DNA of 64,000 bases from NCBI RefSeq assembly GCF_023701695.1, contig NZ_JAJOZC010000001.1:7811894-7875893 (forward strand), read 5' to 3'. The position numbers and the translations under genes were made by a program. How positions within the stretch are numbered: the first letter of the stretch is position 1; each line of letters starts with the position of its first letter. Under the pieces are notes generated by a model. That model worked only from the letters and a program-made list of their open reading frames with translations, did not search any database and had not been told where the DNA came from. Shown piece after piece: positions 45,537-54,738 of the stretch. The stretch is from Streptomyces sp. RKAG290. GTDB lineage: Bacteria > Actinomycetota > Actinomycetes > Streptomycetales > Streptomycetaceae.

Positions 45537-46130
45537 ATGAGCCGAGGCCTGATCGTCGTGGATGTGCAGAATGACTTCTGTGAGGGAGGCAGCGTCCCCG
45601 TCTCCGGAGGCGCACGGATCGCGACCGCAGTCGCAGAGCTGGTGGAGCAGACCGCGGGCGAGGACTACCAGTACGTCGTCGCGACCCGGGACCACCACAT
45701 CGACCCGGGGAGCCACTTCTCGGACGACCCCGACTTCAAGAACAGCTTTCCCGTCCACTGCGTGGCTGGGAACGAGGGCGGCGAGTTCCACCCCAACTTC
45801 GCCCCGACGGCGAGGGGCGGCAAGGTGGACGCCGTCTTCTTCAAGGGTGCCCACAGCGCTTCCAAGAGCGGCTTCGAGGGAGCCGACGAACAAGGCATCT
45901 CCCTGGCCAACTGGCTGCGCGCCCGTGGGGTGGAAGAGGTCGACGTGGTGGGCATCGCCACCGACCACTGCGTGCGCGCGACCGCCCTGGACGCCGTCAA
46001 GGCCGGCTTCCGTGCCCGTGTACTCCTGGACTACTCGATCGGCGTCGCCCCGGACACCACAGCGTCGACCCTGGAGGACTTCCGCCAGGCAGGAGTCACA
46101 GTCTCCGGCCAGACACCCGTACCGCAATAG
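45537..46130 (+). CDS. pncA: Nicotinamidase / isochorismatase-family hydrolase
   Basis: 197 residues. Catalytic and metal motifs of PncA are complete: LIVVDVQNDFCEGGS (catalytic Asp), DHHIDPGSHFS (metal ligands), FFKGAHS (catalytic Lys) and GIATDHCVRATALDA (nucleophile Cys). It hydrolyses nicotinamide to nicotinate for NAD salvage, in the cytoplasm. ATG 45537 is chosen because GAGAGG lies seven bases before it; a GTG at 45528 would overlap that site. Confidence 0.9.
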   Translation: MSRGLIVVDVQNDFCEGGSVPVSGGARIATAVAELVEQTAGEDYQYVVATRDHHIDPGSHFSDDPDFKNSFPVHCVAGNEGGEFHPNFAPTARGGKVDAVFFKGAHSASKSGFEGADEQGISLANWLRARGVEEVDVVGIATDHCVRATALDAVKAGFRARVLLDYSIGVAPDTTASTLEDFRQAGVTVSGQTPVPQ

Positions 46131-47367
46131 ATGGCTCTGGGGTGTCTGAGGCAGGCGCCCGCGTACGCCAGCGGTACCGCTTGGTGACGGACCGGTCGAC
46201 ATCGGTGTCCTCGGCGAGGGGTTGAAGGTGCGGGAGGCCGGGGCGACCTTGACGGGCTGGGAGGCCGGCGCGCAGCGCCGGTAAATGGAAGTCACCGACT
46301 CCAAGAGGGGCGCGGCCACCGGTCCGAGAACACGGCGTGGAAGGTCGACGAGAGCTACCCGCACCGCTCTCAGCCTTGTGTAAAGGTCAAGGGTTCACGA
46401 CCGGTTGCCCCGCGTCACCGGCGCGCTGGCCTCGCGGAGATCTCGAACGGGGCCGACCGCCTGGCGCCGGGCCTGGACCACCGCGTGGACGTGCTGCCCC
46501 ATGCAGCCTTGAGCTGGGGCCCGCCACGGACGGCACCACGTGGCGACAGCTCCGCCTCGCGGGACCGGCCATGCCGTCGCGCATCCCCCGCAGTATCGTC
46601 GGCCGGTCCAACCCGGCCGGCCGGTACTCGACCCGCCCGTCGCGCAAGCCATCGGCCAACTGGGCCTCTTCGAGGCCGATCGGGACACTGGCGTGCTTTG
46701 GTCGGCGCCCTGTTGCCACCACCAACACCGTCGGTGCACGTCCTGCTGGCGGACTTCGCCCGTCACACATCCGAGCACCGCTGGACCGCGAACTCCGCCG
46801 AGGCCATGTCCCGCCTCCTGCGCATAGCCGCCACCAGGCTGGGCGCCGACGCCATCTACCCCACCGCGCCGGCGGCTCGGTCCCTCGCTGTCAGCGGAGA
46901 AACCGGAGGCGGAGTCGACGACGGACATCACGGCAGTGACCGGCTACTCGCCCGGACCGGTCATGACGGGGACCCTCGATATTGGCTCTGCCCGGATTTC
47001 CGCAGGATCCCAGGCAGACTTCTAGGTCGGCAACGTACTGCTGCCAGCCTTGGGGCCGCCGCCGAACCTGGCCAGTGCGACGTCGCGGCCGCCGGGGCAG
47101 CCCAGGTTCTTCTCCAGTTCGATGACGCTCACCTCGCCCGGCAGACCGGGGAAGTCGGGGAGCGCGGAGCCGTTGCCGACGATGGCGCTGCGCGTCGGCG
47201 CGACATCCTGTTCTGCGACCGACGCCAGCAGCGCCTCGACCAACTGGCCGGGTTCCTGCTGGAACGCTCGGTCAGCAAGCAGAGACAGGGTTCCGCAGGA
47301 GGGGCCGGGATGTTGTGCGTGTACGACATCCACACCTCTTGTGGCATGTCCGGATCCATACGAGGAC
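46131..47367. other. Long gene-poor region, probably decayed sequence
   Basis: About 1.24 kb with no intact gene. Pieces look coding but stop quickly: plus strand near 46740-46860 (HRWTANSAEAMSRLLRIAATRLGADAI), minus strand near 46570-46700 (GLEEAQLADGLRDGRVEYRP) and minus strand 47022-47300 (LPGEVSVIELEKNLGCPGG). None matches a family I know. Confidence 0.4.
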
Positions 47368-48299
47368 ATGCTCCCGCGTATGAAATGGAGCCGGACGCGT
47401 GCACTGGTGCTTGCGCTGCTGGCCGCCGCTTTCGTCGGCTATGCCCTGCTGTTGTGGCAGGGCCCGTGGTGGTTGGACGGCGATCGACTACGCCGACGCG
47501 ATCTCCAGCCGGCGGACGGGGTGGTGATCACGGGGTTCCGGACGACGCTGGTGGCCCTCGGCGCTGGTGCGGTCGCCGGGCAGGTCTTTTCTACACCGAC
47601 CGCACGCTGCGGCACACTCGTGACCGGGACCGCGAGCAGGCCGAGATCGCACGGGACGGCCAGGTGACCGCGCGCTATGTGGAGGCCATCAAACTGCTTG
47701 CTTCTGACCGTACGGTCGAGCGCCTGGGCAGCATCTACGCTCTGGAGCGGATCATGCGGGACTCCGCCAAGGACCACCTCACGGTGGTCGAGGTCCTCGC
47801 GGCGTTCGTCCGAGACCAGGTTTCGATAGCCCCTGATACGGAGTTGGCATCCGCAGCGCAGCTGGAGGAGTCCGTCCAGGCCGCCTTGACGGTGATGGGG
47901 AGAAGGCCGCTGTTGGAGGAGCCGTTCCGTATAGACCTACGGCGTACGGACCTGCGCGGAGCGGACCTTCAGAACGCCCGGCTGGGGCGTGTACGCCTCG
48001 CTGGTGCGCGTCTGGAGGGTGCCAACCTGATTGGAGCGCATCTGGAGCAGGCGTGGCTGCGGGAGGTCCGCCTCAATGGCGCGTGGCTCGACAGCGCCCA
48101 CCTTGAAGGCGCGTACCTGAGAGGGGCCGACCTACGCGGCGCGAGTCTCAAGGAGGCTCACCTCGCGCGAACGCGTCTGTTCGGAGCGGACCTGTCGACG
48201 GCAGTCGACCTGACTTCGGATCAGGTGGGCGAGGCGCTGCTCGACGTGGAGACGAGGCTGCCTCCCGCACTGGATGGCACGGTTCGAGCAGACCCGTGA
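47368..48299 (+). CDS. Pentapeptide-repeat membrane protein, one frame break
   Basis: About 310 residues. The N-terminus has two hydrophobic segments (ALVLALLAAAFVGYALLLW and TLVALGAGAVAGAGLFY) and then a helical linker, DREQAEIARDGQVTARYVEAIKLL. The C-terminal 100 residues are pentapeptide repeats (A-D/N-L-x-x): LRGADLQNARLGRVRL, LEGANLIGAHLEQAWL and so on, forming a right-handed beta-helix. One missing G at 47578-47581 separates the two parts. Proteins of this layout are common in Streptomyces and of unknown function; the helix probably mediates binding. Confidence 0.75.
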
Positions 48300-48393
48300 T
48301 CGCCCGGAGAAGTCCTGACCGGCGCCGGCGCCTGTCCTCCTACGGGGCCCGCTCCTGGCGGGCCGCGGAGTGGTGCCGCTCGTGCGGAGCTGG

Positions 48394-48620
48394 TTAGTCC
48401 TGGGTGGCGGCGGGCTGGTCCATTTTTTGACGGAGGCTCAACGGGCGCATGTCCGTCCACACCTCGTTGATGTGCGCGAGACATTCTGCCTTCAGGCCGG
48501 TTTTGCCCTCAGCGCGCCACCCCAGGGGAGTTCCTTCTCTGCTGGCCAGAGGCTGTACTGCTCCTCCTCGTTCACAACTACCTGGTACTTGCGGTTGTCT
48601 TCCTCTTCGTTCCAACTCAC
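48394..48620 (-). CDS. MbtH-like protein (NRPS adenylation-domain helper), one frame break
   Basis: About 75 residues. GTG 48620 opens a frame with YQVVVNEEEQYSLWPAEKELP, and after one missing base near 48523-48529 it continues GWRAEGKTGLKAECLAHINEVWTDMRPLSLRQ. The MbtH signature residues (SLWP, GW, C-x3-I, WTDMRPLSLR) are all present. MbtH proteins bind and activate adenylation domains of nonribosomal peptide synthetases. No such synthetase is in this window, so it is an orphan copy that could act in trans. Confidence 0.75.
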
Positions 48621-49052
48621 CTTGAGTTCCCCTCAGCTGCTGGTCGGTTGCCAATCTCTGAACGAGGGAAGCGCTACCACGTCACGTTCCGGCACGCCCC
48701 GGACCCGGGCCCGATGCAACGGGGCGGTCGATCTTCAACAGCAAACGGTCATGGTTCAGCGGCTCTGGACATCGAGAGAGCGGCCTGGCTGGCAGGCTGT
48801 TTTGCCTGCTCTGCGCAATTCTGGGGTGATGTGAGTTGCGTCGGAGTTGGCGTTTCTCGTCGAGGTCTGCCGTGGCCGAGGTGGCCATGGCCACGCCCAA
48901 CGCACGCACATGCCGAGTTCAGGGTGTCTGCGGGAGCGCGCACGCGATTTCGGTCGTGCCGATGAGTTTTGTGCGGATCAGTAGTCGATACGGCTGGATG
49001 CACCGACAGCGGTGGGCCTGTGCTGGGGACGTTCCAGCGCGGGAGGAAGCAG
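48621..49052. other. Intergenic region
   Basis: About 430 bases between the divergent MbtH and monooxygenase genes. No gene or clear symmetry recognised. Confidence 0.4.
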
Positions 49053-50321
49053 ATGGAGGCTGTGATGAGCGTCGACGAATCCGACCAGGGGCACGCGATC
49101 CGGACGGGCGGGCAGGGAACGCGGGTGGGCGTTCCCAGGGTGTTGGTGGCGGGGGCGAGCATCGCGGGGCCCGCGCTGGCTCACTGGCTGCGCCGGCGGG
49201 GGGCTGAGGTGACGGTGGTGGAGCGGGCTCCCGAGCTGCGACCCGGCGGGCAGGCGGTGGACGCGCGCGGGGTCGCCAAGGAGGTTATCGGGCGCATGGG
49301 TCTGGACGCGGCGGTGCGCGCGGCGTGCACCGACACCGCCGGCGCGCACACCGTGGACGCGGACGGGCAGGTGCTGGAGACCTTCCGTGCCGACGACGAC
49401 GGTGGCGACGGGTTCATCGCGGACATCGAGATTCTGCGCGGGGACCTGTCCAAGGTGCTCTACGACGACACCCGCGACGGCGTCGAGTACCTCTTCGGCG
49501 ACCGGATCGCCGGGCTCGCTCAGGACGCGGACGGGGTCGACGTGGTCTTCGCGGGCGGCGACCGGCGGCGCTTCGACTTGGTGGTCGGGGCAGACGGGCT
49601 CCACTCGGAGCTGCGAGGGATGGTCTTCGGGCCGCACGAGCGGTTCCTCCGCCACCTCGGGCAGGTGCTGGCCTTCTACAGTGTGCCCAACGAGTTCGGG
49701 CTGGACCGCTGGCTGCTGGAGTACCAGGATCAGGAGTCCGGGCGCTCCGCCCTCCTGCGGCCCATCCAGGACGCCACCCGGGCGATGACCATGTTCTACT
49801 TCGCCTCGGCCGGCTTCGAGGTCGACCACCGTGACGTCGCGGCCCAGAAGGCCCTGCTGCGGGAGCGGATGTCGGGCCTGGGCTGGTGGACCCCGGACAT
49901 CCTCGCGCACCTGGACGACGCCCCGGACTTCTACCTCGACCAGGTCGCCCAGGTGGTGATGGACCGCTGGTCGAGTGGACGAGTGGGGCTCCTCGGAGAC
50001 GCGGCGTTCAGCTCGTCGCCGATGTCCGGGCAGGGCACCGGGCTGGCCCTGGTCGGCGCCTACCTGCTGGCCGGAGAGCTGGCCGCTGCCGGATGGGACC
50101 CCGACGCCGGGTTCGCCCGCTACGAGGCGCGGATGCGCTCGTTCGTCGAGGCCAACCAGGAAATCGGCCGGTTGAACGCCCGCAGTCGCGACGTCCCCGG
50201 GCCAGACGCCGAGCCGCGCCCCGACTTCGCCGGTGAATGGTTCACGGACCTGGTCGGGCGCGCGATCAACGGCGTCGAGCTGCCCGACTACGCGGGGGTG
50301 CCGGACTCCGCCAAGCCGTAG
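49053..50321 (+). CDS. FAD-dependent aromatic monooxygenase (PHBH/TetX fold)
   Basis: 422 residues. It carries GxGxxG-type FAD binding (VLVAGASIAGPALAHWLRRRGAEVTVVERAP), the DG motif LVVGADGLHSELR and the second FAD motif GRVGLLGDAAFSSSPMSGQGTGLALVGA. These define single-component flavin hydroxylases that use NADPH and oxygen. They act on phenols, polyketides or antibiotics such as tetracyclines and rifamycins; the substrate here is unknown. ATG 49053 has GGGAGGAAG just upstream. No regulator gene is adjacent. Confidence 0.9.
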   Translation: MEAVMSVDESDQGHAIRTGGQGTRVGVPRVLVAGASIAGPALAHWLRRRGAEVTVVERAPELRPGGQAVDARGVAKEVIGRMGLDAAVRAACTDTAGAHTVDADGQVLETFRADDDGGDGFIADIEILRGDLSKVLYDDTRDGVEYLFGDRIAGLAQDADGVDVVFAGGDRRRFDLVVGADGLHSELRGMVFGPHERFLRHLGQVLAFYSVPNEFGLDRWLLEYQDQESGRSALLRPIQDATRAMTMFYFASAGFEVDHRDVAAQKALLRERMSGLGWWTPDILAHLDDAPDFYLDQVAQVVMDRWSSGRVGLLGDAAFSSSPMSGQGTGLALVGAYLLAGELAAAGWDPDAGFARYEARMRSFVEANQEIGRLNARSRDVPGPDAEPRPDFAGEWFTDLVGRAINGVELPDYAGVPDSAKP

Positions 50322-50823
50322 GTGACCCACGACGCGTCGAGAGAAGCCGCGCTTTGGTAGGGCACCCGGACGACCTCCGCTCATGCTGCATGGTGCGCGC
50401 GGGGGCGTCCGTGCGCCGCCACTGTCGCGGCCGGCTGGTGGAGGCGCACGTGCCCCTGCAGCGCAAGGTGGGCGGGCATGACGACCTCGACAGCAGACCG
50501 CGCGCGATGGAGGTTCTCTCCCACCCAGAAAGCTCAAAATCTATGCTTGTCAAACTAGACTTTGCTTGTTGGCGCAGCTATGGTTCCTGTCGTGGTCAAG
50601 GCTGGCATGCCCGGGCGGAGCCGAATGACCAGGCAGAAGGGCGCGACTGTCTTCGGGCTGCGGGCGTTCGCCTGGAAGCGCGGCACCGGGTGCAAGCCAG
50701 CTCAGACGCAGGAGGGGTGACGGGGCAGGTAGCCGAAAAGTTCTCCCGCAGGCCACGGAGCGGTTCGCCCATCTCAGCAGCAGGTGCCAGCACTAGGTAA
50801 CGGTAAGTGAGGGAAAGATCGCG
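50322..50823. other. Intergenic region with an AT-rich promoter-like site
   Basis: About 500 bases before the sigma factor gene. On the minus strand, TTGACA (plus coordinates about 50548-50553) and the surrounding AT-rich TAGTTTGACAAGCATAGA stand out from the GC-rich background and could be a promoter or an operator. GAGGGAAAG at 50808-50816 serves as ribosome binding site for the next gene. Confidence 0.4.
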
Positions 50824-51690
50824 ATGTCGACACGCGAATGTGTGCAGCAGACGGCTGCTGATGCCGGCCCGGCGGCGCTCCCGAAGATCGCCGTCCCGCA
50901 GGAGATCGCACCGAAGGACGCCCGAGCGATCAGCAGGCTGTTCTTCGACCGGCTGCCGACCCTCGAAGAGGGCACCGCGGAATACCAGTACGCGCGCAAC
51001 ACCCTCATCGAGATGAACCTGTCGTTGGTGTACTTCGTGGCCGCCCGCTACCGCAACCGCGGCAGCGGTGAGATGGAAGACATCGTGCAGGTGGGCACCA
51101 TCGGTCTCATCAAAGCCATCGACCGCTTCGAGCTGTCCCGCGAAGTCGAGTTCACCTCCTTCGCGATCCCTTACATCAGCGGCGAGATCAAGCGGTTCTT
51201 CCGCGACACCACGTGGTCGGTCCACGTTCCAAGGCGCCTTCAGGAACTCCGGGTCGTCCTCGCGAGGGTCAAGGAGGAGCTCGCCACGGGCCTGGGCCGG
51301 GAGGCCACAGTCGCCGAACTGGCCGGGCACCTGAAGATCAGTGAAGAGGACGTCGTCGAGGGTCTCATCGCCTCCAACGGCTACACTGCGGCCTCCCTCG
51401 ACGTGCCCGTCGACACAGGCGAGAGCAGCCCTGGCGCGGCGCCCCGGACCCCCGCCGACCTCATTGGTGGCTGCGACCCCCGGATGGAACTGGTCGAGAA
51501 CCTCCACTCCCTCGCCCCCTTGCTCGAGACCCTGGACGAGCGGGAGCGTGCCATTGTCCAGATGCGTTTCGGGCAGGAGATGACCCAGGCTCAGATCGGC
51601 GAACAGCTCGGGCTTTCCCAGATGCACGTCTCACGCCTGCTCATCCGGATCCTCGGCCGCCTCCGAGAGGGCATCCTCACGGAGGACTGA
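50824..51690 (+). CDS. SigB/SigF-family RNA polymerase sigma factor
   Basis: 288 residues with all conserved regions. Region 2: MNLSLVYFVAARYRNRGSGEMEDIVQVGTIGLIKAIDRF, then FTSFAIPYISGEIKRFFRD. Region 3: VPRRLQELRVVLARVKEEL, TVAELAGHLKISEEDV. Region 4 ends with ERERAIVQMRFGQEMTQAQIGEQLGLSQMHVSRLL. This is the group 3 (stress and differentiation) type, normally held by an anti-sigma kinase and freed by a STAS antagonist. No anti-sigma gene flanks it. The RsbQ / PP2C / STAS operon 43 kb away is a candidate input, by inference only. Confidence 0.92.
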   Translation: MSTRECVQQTAADAGPAALPKIAVPQEIAPKDARAISRLFFDRLPTLEEGTAEYQYARNTLIEMNLSLVYFVAARYRNRGSGEMEDIVQVGTIGLIKAIDRFELSREVEFTSFAIPYISGEIKRFFRDTTWSVHVPRRLQELRVVLARVKEELATGLGREATVAELAGHLKISEEDVVEGLIASNGYTAASLDVPVDTGESSPGAAPRTPADLIGGCDPRMELVENLHSLAPLLETLDERERAIVQMRFGQEMTQAQIGEQLGLSQMHVSRLLIRILGRLREGILTED

Positions 51691-51759
51691 TCGACGCCCA
51701 GTCCGCCTGGCCCTGAGGACGCGGGCCGTCACCACCGAAGCCCGGTAAGGGGCGGGCAA

Positions 51760-51905
51760 CGCTGGAGCAGGCCGCGAAGAAGGTCGCACTGCACCCCGAG
51801 CCGGCGGGCGCAGCGCTCGCCCGCGTCCGGGAGCGGCCATGCGGGGCGGGAGCCAATGGACAACCGGGCCCGTGTCAGACCGGCCCGGGGCACGACTCGT
51901 ACCTG
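51760..51905. repeat. Dispersed degenerate repeat, copy A
   Basis: The core CTGGAGCAGG-(8)-GAAGGTCG-(2)-CTGCACCCCGAGCCGG recurs near 59966-60100 with a few differences. After the core, GGGCGGGAGCCA also recurs. It is probably a piece of a duplicated or decayed gene; no frame is conserved between the two copies. Confidence 0.6.
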
Positions 51906-52099
51906 TCCGGCGTCGGCGTCGGCTTCTGCGGTGAGAGCGACGCGGGTCCCGTCGATGCCGCCTCACTCGCTGATCCAGGACGCCTTCGGTCGGCCGTCGC
52001 CACGTCAGACCACCAACCACGCACCATGGTCCGATCCCCATCATCGCCGTCGAAATACGCCATGCGCAGGGGATCCTCCCCTCGCAGATACCGAAGCCG

Positions 52100-52139
52100 G
52101 GCCGTCGGGCACCCAGGTCATGGAGGGTGCCCGACGGCC
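52100..52139. terminator. Strong 15-bp hairpin
   Basis: GGCCGTCGGGCACCC at 52100-52114 pairs perfectly with 52125-52139 across a ten-base loop. It is a likely bidirectional terminator, but no gene ends close by (the sigma gene stops 410 bases upstream). Confidence 0.55.
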
Positions 52140-52478
52140 GGGCGGGTTCAGCTACCGCCTACGGCGCCTCAGGCAGACGGCAGAGGACAGGCGTGGGTGT
52201 CGGGGAAGGCTCCCAACAGATCCGGGCGCGCTGGAATCAGATGTTGAGCGGGTCTCGACCCACACCACGTGGCATCTCTGACTGACCGACTTGGCCCAGA
52301 TGGGCTGGGAACCCCATGAGATCGCCGAGACCGCCGAGGACGACGTCCGCACTGCGTCGTCGGAAGAGGGCCGGACCTCGGGCGACTGTCAAGACCGCAC
52401 CAAGCTATGCCGTCCTTGTCCTGTGTGTCGCGACGGTGTGGAAGGGTGCCAACGTTGTCAGTGACAGGGGGAGAGGCT

Positions 52479-53093
52479 GTGGGTAAACAGGATGTGCGCA
52501 AGATGCTGCGGGAAATGGCGACCGGGGAGCCAGTTCAGGTCACCAGTGGCATGTCGTCCATTGACAATCTCGCCGAACTCGGCGTTGTAGCCGAGCAGTT
52601 CGGGTACCAGTACGTCGACGTACGGCGGGGCGGCGGGTATGTGATGTCCCTCGTGGCCGACCCCGCCCCGCGGGCCCGTGCGCGGGCCGCGCAGAACTGG
52701 GCGCAATATCCCAACGCCGTTGACGGGGGCGCGTTGCCGCCCTTCGTACCCGCCGCGTTCCAGCTCCTCAAGGCCCGCATCACGTTCGACCTCACCAGCG
52801 AGTACTCCGACAAGCAACGGTTGATCATCGCGAGTCTCGGCATCACCGTGATGGCCGTGAGTGTCGTCGCCTTGTTCGGCGCGGACACCACCTCCTTCGT
52901 CGTCGCTGGCGTCGTCTGGGTCCTACTGATGTGTCTCATACCCATCTTGAACGTCGCCGGTCGACGCTACAAAGCCAAGTACGCCGGCCGGCTGGCGGCT
53001 GCGGGGTTCACGCCGGTGACCGACGAGAGGGGCCGGCTGCGGTACCTGCCGCCGGGCGGCCAGCTTCCCGGGCGTGGCAATCCTTTCGCCTGA
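52479..53093 (+). CDS. Hypothetical membrane protein
   Basis: About 204 residues from GTG 52479 (GGGGGAGAG upstream). The N-terminal half is soluble (VRKMLREMATGEPVQVTSGM, AEQFGYQYVDVRRGGGYV). Two hydrophobic segments follow near residues 130-175: LIIASLGITVMAVSVVALFG and FVVAGVVWVLLMCLIPIL. The basic C-terminus is cytoplasmic. No family recognised. Confidence 0.65.
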   Translation: MGKQDVRKMLREMATGEPVQVTSGMSSIDNLAELGVVAEQFGYQYVDVRRGGGYVMSLVADPAPRARARAAQNWAQYPNAVDGGALPPFVPAAFQLLKARITFDLTSEYSDKQRLIIASLGITVMAVSVVALFGADTTSFVVAGVVWVLLMCLIPILNVAGRRYKAKYAGRLAAAGFTPVTDERGRLRYLPPGGQLPGRGNPFA

Positions 53094-53373
53094 GGAATTG
53101 CGACGAGTTTCCCGCCGCGCCCCGCCGGGTCCCATCCGGGCGCCCGATCCCTCAACGCAGGGCCCTGCGCTCCTCGCTATCCTCCACCGAAGCCAACACC
53201 GCTCAACACCTGCCGCCCAACTTCAGTCCCACGCGCCCTCAGGTCGGCGAAGGTCAGCCGACCGCGCAAGCAGGCAGCCATTCCACCGGTGAGACATCGG
53301 CGTGCCTCACTGAGCCTTTTCCAACCTGTGCTGGCGGCTGTGCAGGGCAACAATCGCAGGGCTGCTCCCGGGC

Positions 53374-53619
53374 TCAACTGCCCTCGGAGTCCAGCCGCTC
53401 GGCGACTTGGAGCACGTACTCGGGGAGCTTCGACGTGGCGGCCAGGACCTCGATACCGATGAGGCGGCCCTGCTCGTCGAAGTCGAGGTTGACCATGCCG
53501 TCGACATCGATCGGATCGCAGGGATAGGTATGTGCTGATCTCACACTGACCTGTGGGTCGGTGAAGTATATGTACGCCGCGTTCACGGTCTTGTCGTAGG
53601 TGACTTTGACATCAGGCAC
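53374..53619 (-). CDS. DUF2283 protein
   Basis: 81 residues. VKVTYDKTVNAAYIYFTD, then CDPIDVDGMVNLDFDEQGRLIGIEVLAA, match the DUF2283 family, a small beta protein of unknown function often found in toxin-antitoxin or regulatory contexts. ATG at 53619. It ends 41 bases before the IS5 remnant region in the other direction of reading. Confidence 0.8.
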   Translation of the reverse strand: MPDVKVTYDKTVNAAYIYFTDPQVSVRSAHTYPCDPIDVDGMVNLDFDEQGRLIGIEVLAATSKLPEYVLQVAERLDSEGS

Positions 53620-53658
53620 GATGCTGGGGTCCTTTCTGCGTTGTTGGTTCCGGGCTCG

Positions 53659-53967
53659 TCAGTGCGCTGCGAGCTGCAGGGCGAGGACGGCCTTGACGAT
53701 GGTGTTGACGCGGGTCGTACCGCAACGGAGTTTGCGCAGGAGGCGCCACGACTTGAGAGTGGCCATGGCCTGCTCGCCGATAGCGCGGATCTTGGCGTGG
53801 GAGGCGTTGACGGCTCGTTGGCCTGTGGAGAGTTTGCCCCAGCGGCCGCGGTAGGGGATGCGGACGGTGCCGCCTGCTCCTTGGTACGCCTTGTCCGCCC
53901 AGCAGCGGATGCCCGCTTGGGTCAGTGCGGCGGGGATGCCGTGGGTGGGGGTGGCCTTGATGTCCAA
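53659..53967 (-). pseudogene. IS5-family transposase, C-terminal remnant
   Basis: About 102 residues: THGIPAALTQAGIRCWADKAYQGAGGTV, then LSTGQRAVNASHAKIRAIGEQAMATLKSWRLLRKLRC. This is the C-terminal catalytic part of IS5-group transposases with the last acidic residue region. The N-terminal part is missing: its right edge joins the DUF5753 gene at about 53965. Confidence 0.8.
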
Positions 53968-54410
53968 GGGCCCTCGACGGAGACGAGAGTGTCGTCGTAG
54001 ACGTGGAAGGGCTCCTGCGGCCAGAGAGCCCGCTTTCGTGTCGCCATCGGGATGATGCCCAACGAGACGGCCGGCAGCGCCCCGGCCGTCAGAAGATGAC
54101 CGAGCTGGGCCGCCGCGTCAGCAGCGGTCCCCAGCTGGTAGTACAGCACCGACTCCTCTATGAGAAGCAGACACCTGTGGCCTGGCTCATGGATCACCTC
54201 GGAGCGTTTGACCCTGGCCACGGCCGCTTCCGCACCATCGTCGGGAATGTCGAGGAGGCGGGCGTTCACGCTGAGCAGCGCACCGGCGTAGCCGACGGTC
54301 TGGACGAGGCCGGGCACGCTTGTGGGCGAGTACACCCGGAACACCCGGGTCGACCGGTATAGCCGCACATAGCTGTCCTACAGCTGCCGCAGGCCGGTGC
54401 GGACCCGGCG
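53966..54410 (-). pseudogene. DUF5753-type (XRE-associated) regulator fragment
   Basis: The C-terminal effector-like domain of Streptomyces XRE regulators is recognisable: FRVYSPTSVPGLVQTVGYAGALL, LLIEESVLYYQLGTAADAAAQLGHLL, VSLGIIPMATRK and FHVYDDTLVSVEG. The helix-turn-helix is absent. A TAG in frame precedes the conserved LYRSTRVF, and the 3' end is cut off by the IS5 remnant. The gene is dead. Confidence 0.7.
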
Positions 54411-54738
54411 TCGCTGCAGCCTTCATGGGGACTCCCGAGAGCTCCGACCGGGATGCTGGGGGGGTACATGGACGACCAGGGAGAGCGCTCCCCGAAGCTA
54501 GTCAGCGCGCATGGCCACGTCAACGGTCTAGACGTGTAGTCGGATCAATCGGTAGTCATTCTCCGCTCACAGCTCTCCGTTCCGGAAATTCAACGGCCTT
54601 TGCTCCGACGTCTGTTGGTCACTGTTCGCGATTTCGGTCGTTTGCGTTGACAAGCGTTGTTCCCCTGCCCTTTGCTTTCGGGGATTCACCCCCACCGGTC
54701 CGGTGACAGTCATGCTGTCCGTACCTGGAGCCGCAACG

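Larger units (their letters stand above)
51691..52478. other. Gene-poor region with a dispersed repeat and a hairpin
   Basis: About 790 bases without a convincing gene. It holds repeat copy A (51760-51905) and the hairpin at 52100-52139, both listed separately. Frames of 60-140 codons exist but look random. Confidence 0.5.

Noticed and set aside
48978..50537. Long minus-strand frame opposite the flavin monooxygenase
   Set aside because: Shadow of the high-GC codon pattern; the plus strand has complete FAD motifs.
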